Shown here: in pieces, positions 15,200-24,380 of the stretch
Layout: the number at the start of each line of letters is the position of its first letter
Numbering within the stretch: the stretch's first letter is position 1
Assembly (NCBI RefSeq): GCF_025639805.1
Contig: NZ_CP106735.1
Coordinates: 3,629,501 to 3,693,500, forward strand
DNA length: 64,000 nt
Direction of reading: 5' to 3'
Source of the DNA: Reichenbachiella carrageenanivorans
GTDB lineage: Bacteria > Bacteroidota > Bacteroidia > Cytophagales > Cyclobacteriaceae
Program-made: the position numbers and the translations under genes
Notes under the pieces: generated by a model
Told to the model about the DNA's origin: nothing
What the model saw: the letters and a program-made list of their open reading frames with translations, nothing else
Databases searched by the model: none

Positions 15200-16185
15200 G
15201 ATAGGGCGCTAAGTACACGGTTTTTTATGGCTTCACTATAGTCGTGCATTTTCCAATGTCCAGGACTCCACCCATCCAAAAACCGGTAGAAATCCGCCCA
15301 GGCATAATCGTAAAGTTGGCTCCACTCCTGTTGAATTTCTTCAACATCCACTCTGGGATGATCCTGCTTCAAGCTCAACTTCAATTGCTCAAAATAATAA
15401 GATAAAAGCTCTGATTCATAGGTAGTTAAATCATCTTCATGTAAGCAACTGCTTAAGAAATAGGCCACGTCTTTCATGCCGCATCCATGGCCAATATATT
15501 GAAAATCTACGGCGGCTACTTGTGTGCCATCCTGACTGAAACAGAAGTTGGCCAGTTTGGCATCGCCATGTACCAGCGTCTGAAATTTGGCGGTATTTAG
15601 TACTTGGTCTATGGCCTGTGCGGCAGTCTGTAGCTCCTTGTCTTGCATGGCCACCAGCTCATCGGGTCTGGTATCCAAGTGCCAATATGTACCTATCCGC
15701 CACAGTTTATCACTCGTCACACCTAGGTATTTCGCATGAAAATGCGCCAACCAGTGCAAGCAAGCTCTCATTTCTGTAAGGGTTGCTTCCGTTTTCCGTA
15801 AAGGAAATCCCGAGGCGTTGAGATCTTCCATGATCATGAGCATTTCCTCGGCCTCATGGCTTAGGTGGTGTATCCTAGGCACTCGACATTCAGACGTACA
15901 CTGCTGAGCCAGATCGGCATACCAGTCCATTTCTACCTGATAAGATTTGAGTTTTCTCTGATGAGAAATATCAGTATTCCATCCTCTGGGGTGATTGACT
16001 GCCTTCGGCAATTGCACGTGCTTCACTACTATGGATGCTGTATTTCCTCCTTCGAGATGACATCGCATGATTTGGCCATAGCCACTCCAAAGCGCTTGGA
16101 TGGTTTCGATGCGCACCAGCTGTTTGGCGTCAGTGGCTTTTAGTATCGTCTGAGACAGAGATTCGGTCATTCTATCGATTGGCAT
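15196..16185 (-). CDS. Aminoglycoside-phosphotransferase-like small-molecule kinase
   Basis: This 329-residue protein has the Brenner motif [13 protein letters not shown] (catalytic Asp) and the metal motif [14 protein letters not shown], typical of APH/choline-kinase/EcKinase-like enzymes that phosphorylate hydroxyl groups of small molecules. The N-lobe has a lysine in ASIVVKHVQ and an acidic pair in MLMIMEDL. Resistance is not implied; most environmental members act on metabolites. It is the first gene of the three-gene leftward operon, and the phosphatase-like gene begins inside its stop. Confidence 0.8.
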   Translation of the reverse strand: MPIDRMTESLSQTILKATDAKQLVRIETIQALWSGYGQIMRCHLEGGNTASIVVKHVQLPKAVNHPRGWNTDISHQRKLKSYQVEMDWYADLAQQCTSECRVPRIHHLSHEAEEMLMIMEDLNASGFPLRKTEATLTEMRACLHWLAHFHAKYLGVTSDKLWRIGTYWHLDTRPDELVAMQDKELQTAAQAIDQVLNTAKFQTLVHGDAKLANFCFSQDGTQVAAVDFQYIGHGCGMKDVAYFLSSCLHEDDLTTYESELLSYYFEQLKLSLKQDHPRVDVEEIQQEWSQLYDYAWADFYRFLDGWSPGHWKMHDYSEAIKNRVLSALS

Positions 16186-16200
16186 GTATCCGATGAGTCG

Positions 16201-16848
16201 TCAATTCAAATTGAACTTTTGAGGGAATTTGGGTTTGATAGGCTTCGAAGTGATTACCAATACTTGGGCAAACACTCCAATTACGATCAAGATAATGATT
16301 TCGAAACGCGAAAAGGAATTGCTTAGCGCAATCACGTCGTTGGACTCAGCGATGAGATTTTGCCCCTCTTCAATCTGGATATCGGATAGCCCTTTCAGTA
16401 AGGCTACGAGTTCCTGATGTTTTGTTTCTATTGCTTTTAGTCGAGTAGCTGTTTGTGCTTCTTGATAATAAGCCGCTTCCATGTTCTCCAACTCAGTTAA
16501 TTCTTTTTTGAAATCTTCAAATAGCCGAGTTTCTTTTTCGGTGTATTTAGTGGTTTGGTAGTGTGCCAGTAGCGAATCTATGGCTTGGTTCGTAGTTTGC
16601 CAATTTTCAGAAGCAGCGGAAATGTGGGTGCTGTCATATAAATAGAATCGTTTCTCATTGATCAAACTGGAGAGCTTAAAAATGTAGTTTTCAACCATCA
16701 GCCGATCTTTGTACACAGAGGCAAATGATTCTTGAAGTCTTGAAAAGTGATTTCTATCGATCAAATTGGTAAACAATACCAATAAAAAGACGATGGCTAA
16801 AGCCAAACCAGCCTTGAGTTTCTGTTGAATAGAATGTGTCCAATTCAT
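16201..16848 (-). CDS. Four-helix-bundle chemoreceptor-like sensor protein
   Basis: About 215 residues from ATG at 16848 (an upstream in-frame ATG at 16893 adds 15 residues without helping the signal). A first membrane helix (LALAIVFLLVLFTNLI) is followed by about 150 residues of long helices, typical of the 4HB_MCP periplasmic sensor domain. A second membrane helix (IIILIVIGVFAQVLVI) ends in a short basic tail. It has no HAMP, signalling or kinase domain, so it ends where a chemoreceptor would continue. It may be a stand-alone sensor or a truncated receptor. Confidence 0.6.
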   Translation of the reverse strand: MNWTHSIQQKLKAGLALAIVFLLVLFTNLIDRNHFSRLQESFASVYKDRLMVENYIFKLSSLINEKRFYLYDSTHISAASENWQTTNQAIDSLLAHYQTTKYTEKETRLFEDFKKELTELENMEAAYYQEAQTATRLKAIETKHQELVALLKGLSDIQIEEGQNLIAESNDVIALSNSFSRFEIIILIVIGVFAQVLVITSKPIKPKFPQKFNLN

Positions 16849-17004
16849 GCGTTTTGTTGTTTTCGGAATCCAGCTTGCCAACCGTCCATGCATTGGTTCC
16901 CTTATATTGCAAAATAGACAATGAAGCGATCAATTACCTAAAACTCAGGATACGAACACAAACTTTTGGCGCTAATGGATACAGAGCCGCACGCATAAAA
17001 AGGC

Positions 17005-17784
17005 CTAATGCTGTCGTCTGACCACCGAAGGCTCGTCGGGGTTGATTTCGCAGGCTTGTATTTTTCGGAATCTATTTTCGATGTCTGCTGTGGCAAGTAC
17101 AGAGGCATACCGGTCTTTTAGACTATTAATACTACCCTGATGCAGTTCGGGCGTCACGGTGGTGCAAGCGTCTTCTACTAGTGTAACCAAATAGCCCAAA
17201 TCACAAGCATCTCTGATGGTGGTTTCCACACATTCGTTGGTATATACACCCGCCACGATCAGCTCATTCACTTTCAGGTTTTGCAACACGTAGTTTAGGT
17301 TGGTAGATGAAAATACACCACTAGCGGTTTTGTTGATCACAATCTCGTCGCCTTCGGGTGCCACTTCGGGCAAAAACTCCGCTTCCTTAGAACCTGGTGC
17401 AGCCAGCAGATTGAGTCGTTTGTGCCCATTGCCACGGTCTCTTCCATCCTGTGTCAGCGACTGGATTCTGGTATGAATCACCTCCATTTTCTTGTTGCGA
17501 AAAGTCTTGAGTAATTTTTGCACATTGGGGATCACACGTTCTTGAAGCGAATCAAAATAAAAATCCTGCTGTGCTTTGGGTATGCCCGAGGTTGTCACGT
17601 CTTTGAATACCCCATAGCCTCTCGCCGCATCCAAGTACTGAATGTCGATCACCAATAGCGCCACTTCATGATGTTCGAGGTGCTCAATACGCTCTTCGGT
17701 CTGGTCATCTACGATGTCGTGGTAAAACTCCTTGAGCGGATCCAACGAATCTGCGGGTATCAATGGTCTTTCTATATCAATCAT
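17005..17784 (-). CDS. Isochorismatase-like cysteine amidohydrolase
   Basis: This 259-residue enzyme has the Asp-Lys-Cys triad of the isochorismatase-like hydrolases: Asp47 in LLVIDIQ, Lys152 in VINKTASGVF and Cys185 in YTNECVETT. Members hydrolyse amides and ureides: ureidoacrylate (RutB), N-carbamoylsarcosine, nicotinamide. Here it is the last gene of an operon with a carbamoyltransferase and an N-carbamoyl-amino-acid hydrolase homologue, so a carbamoylated or ureido substrate is likely (inference). It has a longer N-terminus than usual (about 40 residues before the core). It overlaps the upstream gene by 8 bases. Confidence 0.85.
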   Translation of the reverse strand: MIDIERPLIPADSLDPLKEFYHDIVDDQTEERIEHLEHHEVALLVIDIQYLDAARGYGVFKDVTTSGIPKAQQDFYFDSLQERVIPNVQKLLKTFRNKKMEVIHTRIQSLTQDGRDRGNGHKRLNLLAAPGSKEAEFLPEVAPEGDEIVINKTASGVFSSTNLNYVLQNLKVNELIVAGVYTNECVETTIRDACDLGYLVTLVEDACTTVTPELHQGSINSLKDRYASVLATADIENRFRKIQACEINPDEPSVVRRQH

Positions 17785-19021
17785 TTTGACTTAATTCTAT
17801 GAGTGTATTTAACATAAGATTAGCTCCTTGTTCGATGTGGTGCCAGTCTGTCCACTCGTGTGGTGAATGACTGATGCCGTTTTTGCTTGGTACAAATATC
17901 ATCCCTATGGGGGCTATTTTAGCCATCATTTGGGCATCGTGTGCCGCGCCACTGGGCATTATCTTGTAGCGTTGATTCAGTTTTTTAGCTTGTTTTTCAA
18001 TGCTTTTCTGGATGTGATCGTCACAGGCTACAGGCTCGATTACGCTCACTTCGGTGAAATCAAATTGCAGCCCTCTCCTTCTGGCTATGGCCGAAAGTGT
18101 TTTGCGGCAAGCCGTTTTCAATTCTTTCAAAACCTCTGGGTTCACATCACGGGCATCGATGCTAAATTCTACCTTGCCGGGTACAGTATTAGCCGATCCT
18201 GGATAGAGCGTAGCATTTCCTACTGTCAATCGAGAGGCTTCACTCCCATTTTCGTCTATGATTCGAGGAATCTCATGGGCAAAATCTGCCAACCCCATAA
18301 AGGCATCTTTGCGCAAATCCATTGGCGTAGTACCTGCATGATTGGCAGCTCCAGTGAGCTGCACTTGCCATTTGAACAATCCTGTAATGTCCGATACGAT
18401 CCCTACCGAAAGATCTTCTACGTCCAACACAGGCCCTTGTTCGATATGAAGTTCTAGATAGCACTTCACCGTTTCGTTGGGTCTGGATGCGTCCAGTGCC
18501 TGATACGGATCGTGTCCCAAGTCTTTCAGTACGTCAACCAAGGCCTGTCCATCTAGGTCAATAGACTCTTCTAGTATGCCAGGGTTGAGCTGACCAGAAA
18601 CTGCTCTGGAACCAAACATGCCACCAAACCGACCTTCTTCGTCGCTAAAGGCCAGCAGCTCCAGAGGAAACTTCGTGGTAAGCTTTTCTTCTTTGATTCT
18701 CGTCAGGCATTCCAATCCCACCAGTACTCCCAAAGCGCCATCGAGTGCACCTGCATTGGGCACGGTATCTATATGCGAACCGATGAGAATGGCGGGCTGC
18801 TTTTCGTTTTTGTCATCAGCTATACGACCAATAATATTCAACGCGCCATCCCAATGACAATCGATATTGCCCTGACATAATTGATTTTCTAACCAGGCTC
18901 GGGCTTCATACTCCTTTGGGGTGAAAGCCATGCGATAAATGCCTCCATCCTCTTGCTTGCCAATTTGAGCCAGCTCATTGATGTTTGCTTTTAATCTTTC
19001 GAAATTAATGGTCATATCCAT
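17777..19021 (-). CDS. M20-family N-carbamoyl-amino-acid / allantoate amidohydrolase homologue
   Basis: This 414-residue metal-dependent hydrolase has zinc ligands His83 and Asp94 (GSHIDTVPNAGALDGALG), the Glu pair 128/129 in FSDEEGRFGG, and His192 in ELHIEQGPVLD. The dimerisation-domain motif is AGTTPM. This subfamily (AllC, HyuC, ureidoglycine and beta-ureidopropionase-type enzymes) releases ammonia and CO2 from N-carbamoyl groups. The spacing of 24 bases from the asparagine-synthetase homologue and overlap with the next gene place it in one operon. Exact substrate is unknown. Met1 or Met3 may be the start. Confidence 0.87.
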   Translation of the reverse strand: MDMTINFERLKANINELAQIGKQEDGGIYRMAFTPKEYEARAWLENQLCQGNIDCHWDGALNIIGRIADDKNEKQPAILIGSHIDTVPNAGALDGALGVLVGLECLTRIKEEKLTTKFPLELLAFSDEEGRFGGMFGSRAVSGQLNPGILEESIDLDGQALVDVLKDLGHDPYQALDASRPNETVKCYLELHIEQGPVLDVEDLSVGIVSDITGLFKWQVQLTGAANHAGTTPMDLRKDAFMGLADFAHEIPRIIDENGSEASRLTVGNATLYPGSANTVPGKVEFSIDARDVNPEVLKELKTACRKTLSAIARRRGLQFDFTEVSVIEPVACDDHIQKSIEKQAKKLNQRYKIMPSGAAHDAQMMAKIAPIGMIFVPSKNGISHSPHEWTDWHHIEQGANLMLNTLIELSQND

Positions 19022-19045
19022 GAATATATGGGGCGCTACTGGTAC

Positions 19046-21037
19046 TTACAACAAGGCCGGTTCGTGGTTTTGAGTGATGAACTGGCCATGTAATACATGT
19101 AGTCCTAGCAGGTGATTGATCAAGGCATCTTTTCGCACGAGCGATACAGGATCTTTGTCGTTTCTATAGTCTTTCATAAACTGATCGAGACGTTTGATAT
19201 CAAATAAGCCTGCCGCTCTGACCACATCTTCATTCATGTATTGATCTACAAGTGATTGTAGTGCTCTTTTTTTCTTCTCTTCGGTATGTGCAGGTGGCGA
19301 CATAAAAGCGAATTTTTCACGCTCGTATAGCACCTGAGGCAGTATTTCTTTCATTGCTTCACGCAATACCCATTTTTCTGTATTGCCTTTGATGCGCAAA
19401 TGTGGCGGGATATCTCTGGCCATTTCAGCCACATGATGATCCAAAAAGGCGGGTCTCGATTCCATTGAATTGGCCATATCTACACGGTCGCCACCCCAGT
19501 TGAGTATTTGACATTCGAGCATGGTTTTGCTCCAAGTGTATTGCGCCTTGTCTAGTGCATGACGGCCTTTGAGCTGACTGGCATCAAAGCTCTGAGCAAT
19601 AGTTGCAATGGGGTCATAGCCTTTGATATCGTCCAAAATATCATTGTGCAAGAGCGGTCTGGCAATGTCTAGCGTATGCATCCATGGCTGTATCCACGAC
19701 GGGGTGAAACCACAGATTTCATCCATCACAGGATGACTTAAATGCTCCTCGGACAAGATGGCTCCTTTAAACAGGCTGTTGGTTTTGTCCATTAGTTGGC
19801 GGTAGCTTTCTAGTTCTTCTTGGCTCGTGCCATTGGAGCTGTTGAGAGACTGATAGCCATACTTGAGCATGTCCCGTTTCAAAGCTGGGTAGCCACCAAA
19901 GAGTTCGTCGGAGCCTTCTCCAGTCACCACCACACGGTAGCCACATTCGTTGACTCGCTTGCTCATACGGTACTTGGCCACACCCAGTGTATTGTAAAAG
20001 GTGCGCTCGGCATGCCATAAGGTTTTGATGTAATTGTCGCCATATAACTCACTGGCAGACAGGTTGATTTGCTCCTGATCTGCCTGTACTCGATCAGCCA
20101 TTTCTTTGGCGATCGGTGCTTCATCGTAGGCTTTGTTGTCGAAGCTGATCGTGAATGCTTTGACTGGCGACTGCTGCATAGAAGACGCCAAGCCCAACAT
20201 AGAGCAACTATCTATTCCTCCAGACAAATAACACCCTACAGGCACATCTGCTTCCAAACGCAAGGCCACAGCTTCCAACAACTCCTCTTGTACTCGTTTG
20301 ATATGGTAATCTGCTGATTGACCAAGATCTCGTTCGTTTTCCATAGGAAAATCCATATCCCAGTACTTTTGGTCTTGGATGTCGAGGCTGTCTCCATTGC
20401 GCTGAATAATAAGCATATGGCCTGGTCTGAGGGCGTGTATGTCTTTGTAGGCGGTAGTGCCTGGCACCATGGTATGCATCAGTTGGTGGAGCACGGCTTG
20501 GTTGTCAAACCCTCTAGGCACTTCTGGATGGGCAAATAATGCTTTGATTTCTGATCCCCAGAATACATTGCCATCATTGACATGATAAAACAAGGGTTTT
20601 ACGCCAAAGCGGTCTCTAACCAATATCAATCGGTCTCTCTCTTCATCATACAAAGCAATAGCGAATTCGCCTCTGAGATGATCTACAAAGCTTAGTCCGT
20701 GTTTTTTGTAAAGCGGAAGCGCAATTTCGCTATCACTCTTAGAGCCAAATTCGAAACCTTCCAACCTGAGATTGGTACGAATGCGCTTATAGTCGTAAAA
20801 CTCACCATTCACGGTCAGGACGTTCTTTTTGTCCTGGCTATAAAGTGGCTGTGAGCCTGTATCCAAGTCAATGATCGACAACCGGGCATGCCCCATGGCC
20901 AATCCTTTTTCATCGTTTTGGTGAAAACCATAGCCATCTGGCCCCCGATGATGGAGCGTACTGGCCATATTTTTCAAATTTATTTCCGCTGCAGACTCTA
21001 ATCGTCCTGCTTTCCAGTATCCAGTTATTCCGCACAT
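19046..21037 (-). CDS. Asparagine-synthetase-B-like glutamine amidotransferase
   Basis: This 663-residue protein has an N-terminal class II glutaminase domain with nucleophile Cys2 (MCGITGYW), HHRGPD and NGEFYDY. The C-terminal ATP-dependent synthetase domain has the PPi loop LSGGIDSCSM (272-277) and GEGSDELFGGYPA. AsnB uses glutamine and ATP to amidate aspartate; many relatives in biosynthetic clusters amidate or cyclise other acids. The neighbours (carbamoyltransferase, ureide hydrolases) make a non-standard acceptor such as a carbamoyl-amino acid plausible. It starts 3 bases after the carbamoyltransferase-like stop. Confidence 0.88.
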   Translation of the reverse strand: MCGITGYWKAGRLESAAEINLKNMASTLHHRGPDGYGFHQNDEKGLAMGHARLSIIDLDTGSQPLYSQDKKNVLTVNGEFYDYKRIRTNLRLEGFEFGSKSDSEIALPLYKKHGLSFVDHLRGEFAIALYDEERDRLILVRDRFGVKPLFYHVNDGNVFWGSEIKALFAHPEVPRGFDNQAVLHQLMHTMVPGTTAYKDIHALRPGHMLIIQRNGDSLDIQDQKYWDMDFPMENERDLGQSADYHIKRVQEELLEAVALRLEADVPVGCYLSGGIDSCSMLGLASSMQQSPVKAFTISFDNKAYDEAPIAKEMADRVQADQEQINLSASELYGDNYIKTLWHAERTFYNTLGVAKYRMSKRVNECGYRVVVTGEGSDELFGGYPALKRDMLKYGYQSLNSSNGTSQEELESYRQLMDKTNSLFKGAILSEEHLSHPVMDEICGFTPSWIQPWMHTLDIARPLLHNDILDDIKGYDPIATIAQSFDASQLKGRHALDKAQYTWSKTMLECQILNWGGDRVDMANSMESRPAFLDHHVAEMARDIPPHLRIKGNTEKWVLREAMKEILPQVLYEREKFAFMSPPAHTEEKKKRALQSLVDQYMNEDVVRAAGLFDIKRLDQFMKDYRNDKDPVSLVRKDALINHLLGLHVLHGQFITQNHEPALL

Positions 21038-21040
21038 GAC

Positions 21041-22123
21041 CTATTCTATTTCTTCTTTTGGTATTTTATCAAATCTATTGAGAATGGAGATAAACAGCGC
21101 CTGCCTCACAAAAACAGCTCCGTGCGCTTGGGTAAAATATAAATTGTGATGGGTGCCGTCGAGCATAGGATCTAGCTCATCGAGCCGAGCCAAGGGATGA
21201 AGCACTACCGCATCTTCTTTTAGTTTGGTGTTTTCATCTAGTTTGAACCTAGAATCCAGCGACTTATAACTATCACCCAAAAAGGCAATGGAATTCATAT
21301 AAATGATATCCAAATCACTAACGACATCATTGATGTCATTGGATATAAATACTTCTATACCAGATTCTTTTACTTTTTGAGTCAACTCCTCTCCCAATGG
21401 GTCGGCCATTTCGGAGATAAGAGAAATCTTCTTGATGTTGTCTTTAAACAAAAGTGACATGCGCAAAAAGCTATTGACTGCCCGCATGCTACCTGGTGTC
21501 CCTAATATGCCTAGATGAATTCGGTTTTCTGGTTTAAGCTGGCCTTTGAGTTTAGGTTTCCATTTGAGGATGGCAAACCAATCGGCTAGCGATTGCGTAG
21601 GGTGCTCGCCTGTGCCATTGCCAGCATTGATGAGGGGAATGCGTAAGTTGCGCATGATTTCATCTACGGCATCAGTATCTGTGTGCCGCATCACCACGCA
21701 GTCAGCATAAGCATTAAACATCTCTCCAATATCGGGCAGCGATTCTCCTTTGGCTTGCCCTGTGGACTTGCCTTCAGGTATGCTGATGATCTTGCCATCG
21801 AGCCGAAGTACTGCACTTTCAAACGACAATCGCGTCCGTGTACTAGCTTCAAAAAAAGCTGTGATGATGATCTTGCCATCTAGGGGATGTGACTGCGCAA
21901 TTTCTTTGCTTTCGAGCAGTGCCGCGAATTTACATACCTCAAGTACGAGTTCTTTGTCAAACTGATCTACTGAGAGTACGCTCTGCCCAGTTAGCTTTTT
22001 AAGTACCTCTAGATTGATGGGATCTTTATCCAAAAGCCCTTGAGGATCAAGGTTTAGCCCTTCGGTTTCTAGCGGATCTTGATCCAGGATGCTTTGATCT
22101 GGATTGAATTTGTCGCTTACCAT
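21041..22123 (-). CDS. Aspartate-carbamoyltransferase-like enzyme with N-terminal extension
   Basis: 360 residues from ATG at 22123; the longer reading from 22159 would overlap the upstream small gene more. Carbamoyl-phosphate site residues are intact: STRTR (94-98), Ser120 and Lys125 of the mobile loop (KSTGQAKGE), Arg146 and HPTQ (174-177). The acceptor-side end is LARLDEL with a later TQAHGAVFVRQAL. About 45 acidic residues precede the usual start, and no regulatory PyrI-like gene is near. It could make N-carbamoyl-aspartate or use another acceptor (oxamate and ureide enzymes belong to this family). It overlaps the 40-residue membrane gene. Confidence 0.8.
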   Translation of the reverse strand: MVSDKFNPDQSILDQDPLETEGLNLDPQGLLDKDPINLEVLKKLTGQSVLSVDQFDKELVLEVCKFAALLESKEIAQSHPLDGKIIITAFFEASTRTRLSFESAVLRLDGKIISIPEGKSTGQAKGESLPDIGEMFNAYADCVVMRHTDTDAVDEIMRNLRIPLINAGNGTGEHPTQSLADWFAILKWKPKLKGQLKPENRIHLGILGTPGSMRAVNSFLRMSLLFKDNIKKISLISEMADPLGEELTQKVKESGIEVFISNDINDVVSDLDIIYMNSIAFLGDSYKSLDSRFKLDENTKLKEDAVVLHPLARLDELDPMLDGTHHNLYFTQAHGAVFVRQALFISILNRFDKIPKEEIE

Positions 22124-22239
22124 AGTTTTTTCGATTTGATATCCTTTACAAAAAGCCATACCAATGCGATAACCGTAGCGGCGATTCCTGCAAGGGCCAG
22201 CACGATCAGTACACTCAAAAAGGTTTGTGAGAAAAACAT
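22117..22239 (-). CDS. 40-residue membrane peptide linked to the symporter
   Basis: This short gene runs from ATG at 22239 to TAA at 22117. The product starts MFFSQTFLSVLIVLAL, spans one membrane helix (to about residue 33) and ends KDIKSKKLW. It starts 16 bases after the symporter stop and its stop overlaps the start region of the carbamoyltransferase-like gene by 7 bases. It looks like the tiny accessory subunits found after some sodium-coupled transporters (analogy, not homology shown). Confidence 0.65.
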   Translation of the reverse strand: MFFSQTFLSVLIVLALAGIAATVIALVWLFVKDIKSKKLW

Positions 22240-22255
22240 ATCTATCAGTTTGGGT

Positions 22256-23686
22256 TTAGGGTTTAGTTTTTTCGTCGAGTAAATGCCATTCGAAATCTGA
22301 CGGGTACAAATACGTCAGAGCCAAAACAGTAAGCATAGATACGGCTGCTCCGATTAAGGACGCCGTGTACCAGCCCAATTGGAAATAGGCAATCAGGCCA
22401 ATACTACTACCGAGTAGCATGCCCCAGATGGCTCCTTTGGCATTGGCTTTTTTCCAGAATAGCCCTGTGACGATCGGCCAAATGGTACTGCCCACCATAG
22501 GTCCTGCAAAAAATAGAACGGTGGCCAGTGTGCCAATGCGTGGCATACAAAATGCCCAAGCCAGAAGCCCTAATCCGATTATGATACCCGCCGAGACTTT
22601 TCTTAATTGTTTTTGATCTGCCAAGGGGTTTATCATTTTACGATAAATATCCTCGGTAATCAGGTCGGATGTGGCTGCCAACAAACTATCGATACTAGAG
22701 GCCAGCGAACAAAAGAAAACAGCAAAGACGATGATGGCTCCTGTCTGTCCGAGTACACTGGCTGAGACCAGTGGACCTACCATGTCTGGACTGGTGATAT
22801 TGATGCCCAACGAGCCGCTAGTAAGCGCAATAAATCCTGCTGCAATAGGAACTGGAAACCAGAACAAGCCCGATAGCAGATAGGCTTTTTTGCCAATATC
22901 TTTTCTCATGGCAAAGGCCCTACTCCACCATACATTGCTATGAAAAACTTCGCCTAGCCCAAAAAGCATATTGTTGAATATAGACATGATCGCTGCTGGC
23001 ATGAGGGCGTTGAGTAGCATGGGTTTTTCCGTTGAAACATTAATATATAAGTCGCTAAAGTCGATCTGCGTCAGCACCCCTATACCCACGATCACAATGC
23101 CGATAAGAATGATCAATGATTGGATAAAGTCGGTGCCGATGACGGCATACATACCACCAAACAAGGTATATACCACGCAGACCAATAAGATAACGGTCAT
23201 TCCCAATTCATACGGGATACCTGCAATAGCATTCATCAAGATACCTCCTGCCATTCCCATACTCACGAGCCATGTAAAGCCATAAAAAATACTGATAATC
23301 AGGAATAGCACCCAAGTAGGTTTGCCATATCGCAAGCGAATAAAATCACCGCTAGTATAGCCAGAGGGCATCAAAGCTCTAATTCGTTTAGCCAATGGTG
23401 CAAATAGAAATAATCCAAATGAAGCGGTAGAATAAGCAATCATCCCCCATATGCCGAGCTGCAAAGCAAATTGCGGAGCCAACATGGTGGTATTGGATGT
23501 GACCCAAGTGGCCATGGCTGTAGCTGCCCCAAAGGCCAAGCCTACATTTCGGCCTGCTACCATAAACCCATCCATGTTTTTGGCTTTTCTGCCCCAGTAG
23601 ATACCTAAGACGATCCAGAGGACACCAAGCGTACCTAGCAGTATCCAACCAGTCTGTGGTGATATAATGAAAGATTGATGATTCAT
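22256..23686 (-). CDS. Sodium:solute symporter (SSS family)
   Basis: 476 residues from ATG at 23686, whose ATGA overlaps the stop of the FN3 gene; a longer in-frame reading from 23821 is less likely. There are about 13 hydrophobic segments with SSS landmarks such as GFMVAGRNVGLAFG near the start and LYAVIGTDF-QSLI-type sequence in the middle (here GGMYAVIGTDFIQSL). The family imports amino acids, sugars, ureides or nucleobases with sodium. In this operon it probably brings in the substrate for the carbamoyl and amide enzymes (inference). Confidence 0.88.
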   Translation of the reverse strand: MNHQSFIISPQTGWILLGTLGVLWIVLGIYWGRKAKNMDGFMVAGRNVGLAFGAATAMATWVTSNTTMLAPQFALQLGIWGMIAYSTASFGLFLFAPLAKRIRALMPSGYTSGDFIRLRYGKPTWVLFLIISIFYGFTWLVSMGMAGGILMNAIAGIPYELGMTVILLVCVVYTLFGGMYAVIGTDFIQSLIILIGIVIVGIGVLTQIDFSDLYINVSTEKPMLLNALMPAAIMSIFNNMLFGLGEVFHSNVWWSRAFAMRKDIGKKAYLLSGLFWFPVPIAAGFIALTSGSLGINITSPDMVGPLVSASVLGQTGAIIVFAVFFCSLASSIDSLLAATSDLITEDIYRKMINPLADQKQLRKVSAGIIIGLGLLAWAFCMPRIGTLATVLFFAGPMVGSTIWPIVTGLFWKKANAKGAIWGMLLGSSIGLIAYFQLGWYTASLIGAAVSMLTVLALTYLYPSDFEWHLLDEKTKP

Positions 23687-24090
23687 GACTGGGAGGTGGT
23701 GTATACACCTTTGATGACTACAAAAACGGTAAAGGCAAACACCACAAAGCCTAACCCAAATAAGGTCAGCGCCAAGGGCATGGATTGATGCTCTACTTTG
23801 AGCGTGAGTGTATCCGACCAATGGCCTTCATCATCTCCTACTCTATAATAATAGGTGCCATTGTCTAATCCAGACACAAAACTGGCGTGGTCGGGCCCTT
23901 GATATATCGTGTGGCTGTTTGTAAAATCAGGCTGCATGGATCTTTGCAGGATATATTGACTTCCTTCTACTGCGGTCCAGTCCAATTGGATATAGCCACT
24001 ATTGGATTCCAATTGCAGGTCTTGATTCGTAAACTGTATGGCTGAAGGCTGAGCCAACTGTAAAAAGGAAAATAACAAGAATGTAGTCAT
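23683..24090 (-). CDS. Exported fibronectin-III-like protein with C-terminal membrane anchor
   Basis: In this 135-residue protein, a signal peptide (TTFLLFSFLQLAQ) is followed by one FN3-like beta domain (YIQLDWTAVEGSQYILQRS, later NGTYYYRVGDDEG) and a membrane helix (LALTLFGLGFVVFAFTVFVV). The domain would face the periplasm or outside. Translational overlap with the symporter gene suggests it assists transport, for example by capturing substrate (inference). I know no characterised homologue. Confidence 0.7.
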   Translation of the reverse strand: MTTFLLFSFLQLAQPSAIQFTNQDLQLESNSGYIQLDWTAVEGSQYILQRSMQPDFTNSHTIYQGPDHASFVSGLDNGTYYYRVGDDEGHWSDTLTLKVEHQSMPLALTLFGLGFVVFAFTVFVVIKGVYTTSQS

Positions 24091-24101
24091 GGAGGTGTAC
24101 G

Positions 24102-24335
24102 TTACTTTTCTTCTTTGTCGCTTGGACTATTGGGTGTCAAGATTGCCTCTTGGTCTTCTGGAGGCTCTTCTAGGATGTTGCCAAATTCATCTACGTAGGC
24201 AATCATGTCTTGAAGATCCCCACTGGTCTCTTCATTTTTTTTGTCTTCTTTTCTGAGTTGCTTTTCTAGCTTTTTCTTTCTCTTGATCTCAGCTTTTTGT
24301 CTTTTGATAAATGCGTTGAAATTTTTTCTCCCCAT
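24102..24335 (-). CDS. Small basic-acidic protein of unknown function, first gene of the operon
   Basis: This 77-residue protein has an N-terminal half that is strongly basic and helical (FIKRQKAEIKRKKKLEKQLRK) and an acidic C-terminal half (EEPPEDQEAIL). No cysteines, signal or membrane segment. Such composition suggests nucleic-acid or ribosome binding or coiled-coil pairing, but I do not recognise it. It lies 11 bases before the FN3 gene and directly after the promoter with MarR-like operators. Confidence 0.6.
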   Translation of the reverse strand: MGRKNFNAFIKRQKAEIKRKKKLEKQLRKEDKKNEETSGDLQDMIAYVDEFGNILEEPPEDQEAILTPNSPSDKEEK

Positions 24336-24380
24336 ATAAACAACTTCCTTTCTCTTTTAATGTGAATCGTAATAGTAAAT

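Noticed and set aside
15196..16185. Antibiotic (aminoglycoside) resistance gene
   Set aside because: The APH-like fold is shared by many metabolite kinases, and the coupled inositol-phosphatase-like gene points to metabolism.
17867..18457. A 196-codon forward ORF in the M20 hydrolase region
   Set aside because: The reverse frame carries the complete zinc-ligand set; the forward translation has no domain-like pattern.
21041..22123. Calling the carbamoyltransferase the housekeeping pyrB
   Set aside because: The acidic N-terminal extension, the lack of pyrI and the surrounding ureide-type genes make a specialised role more likely, so no gene symbol was given.
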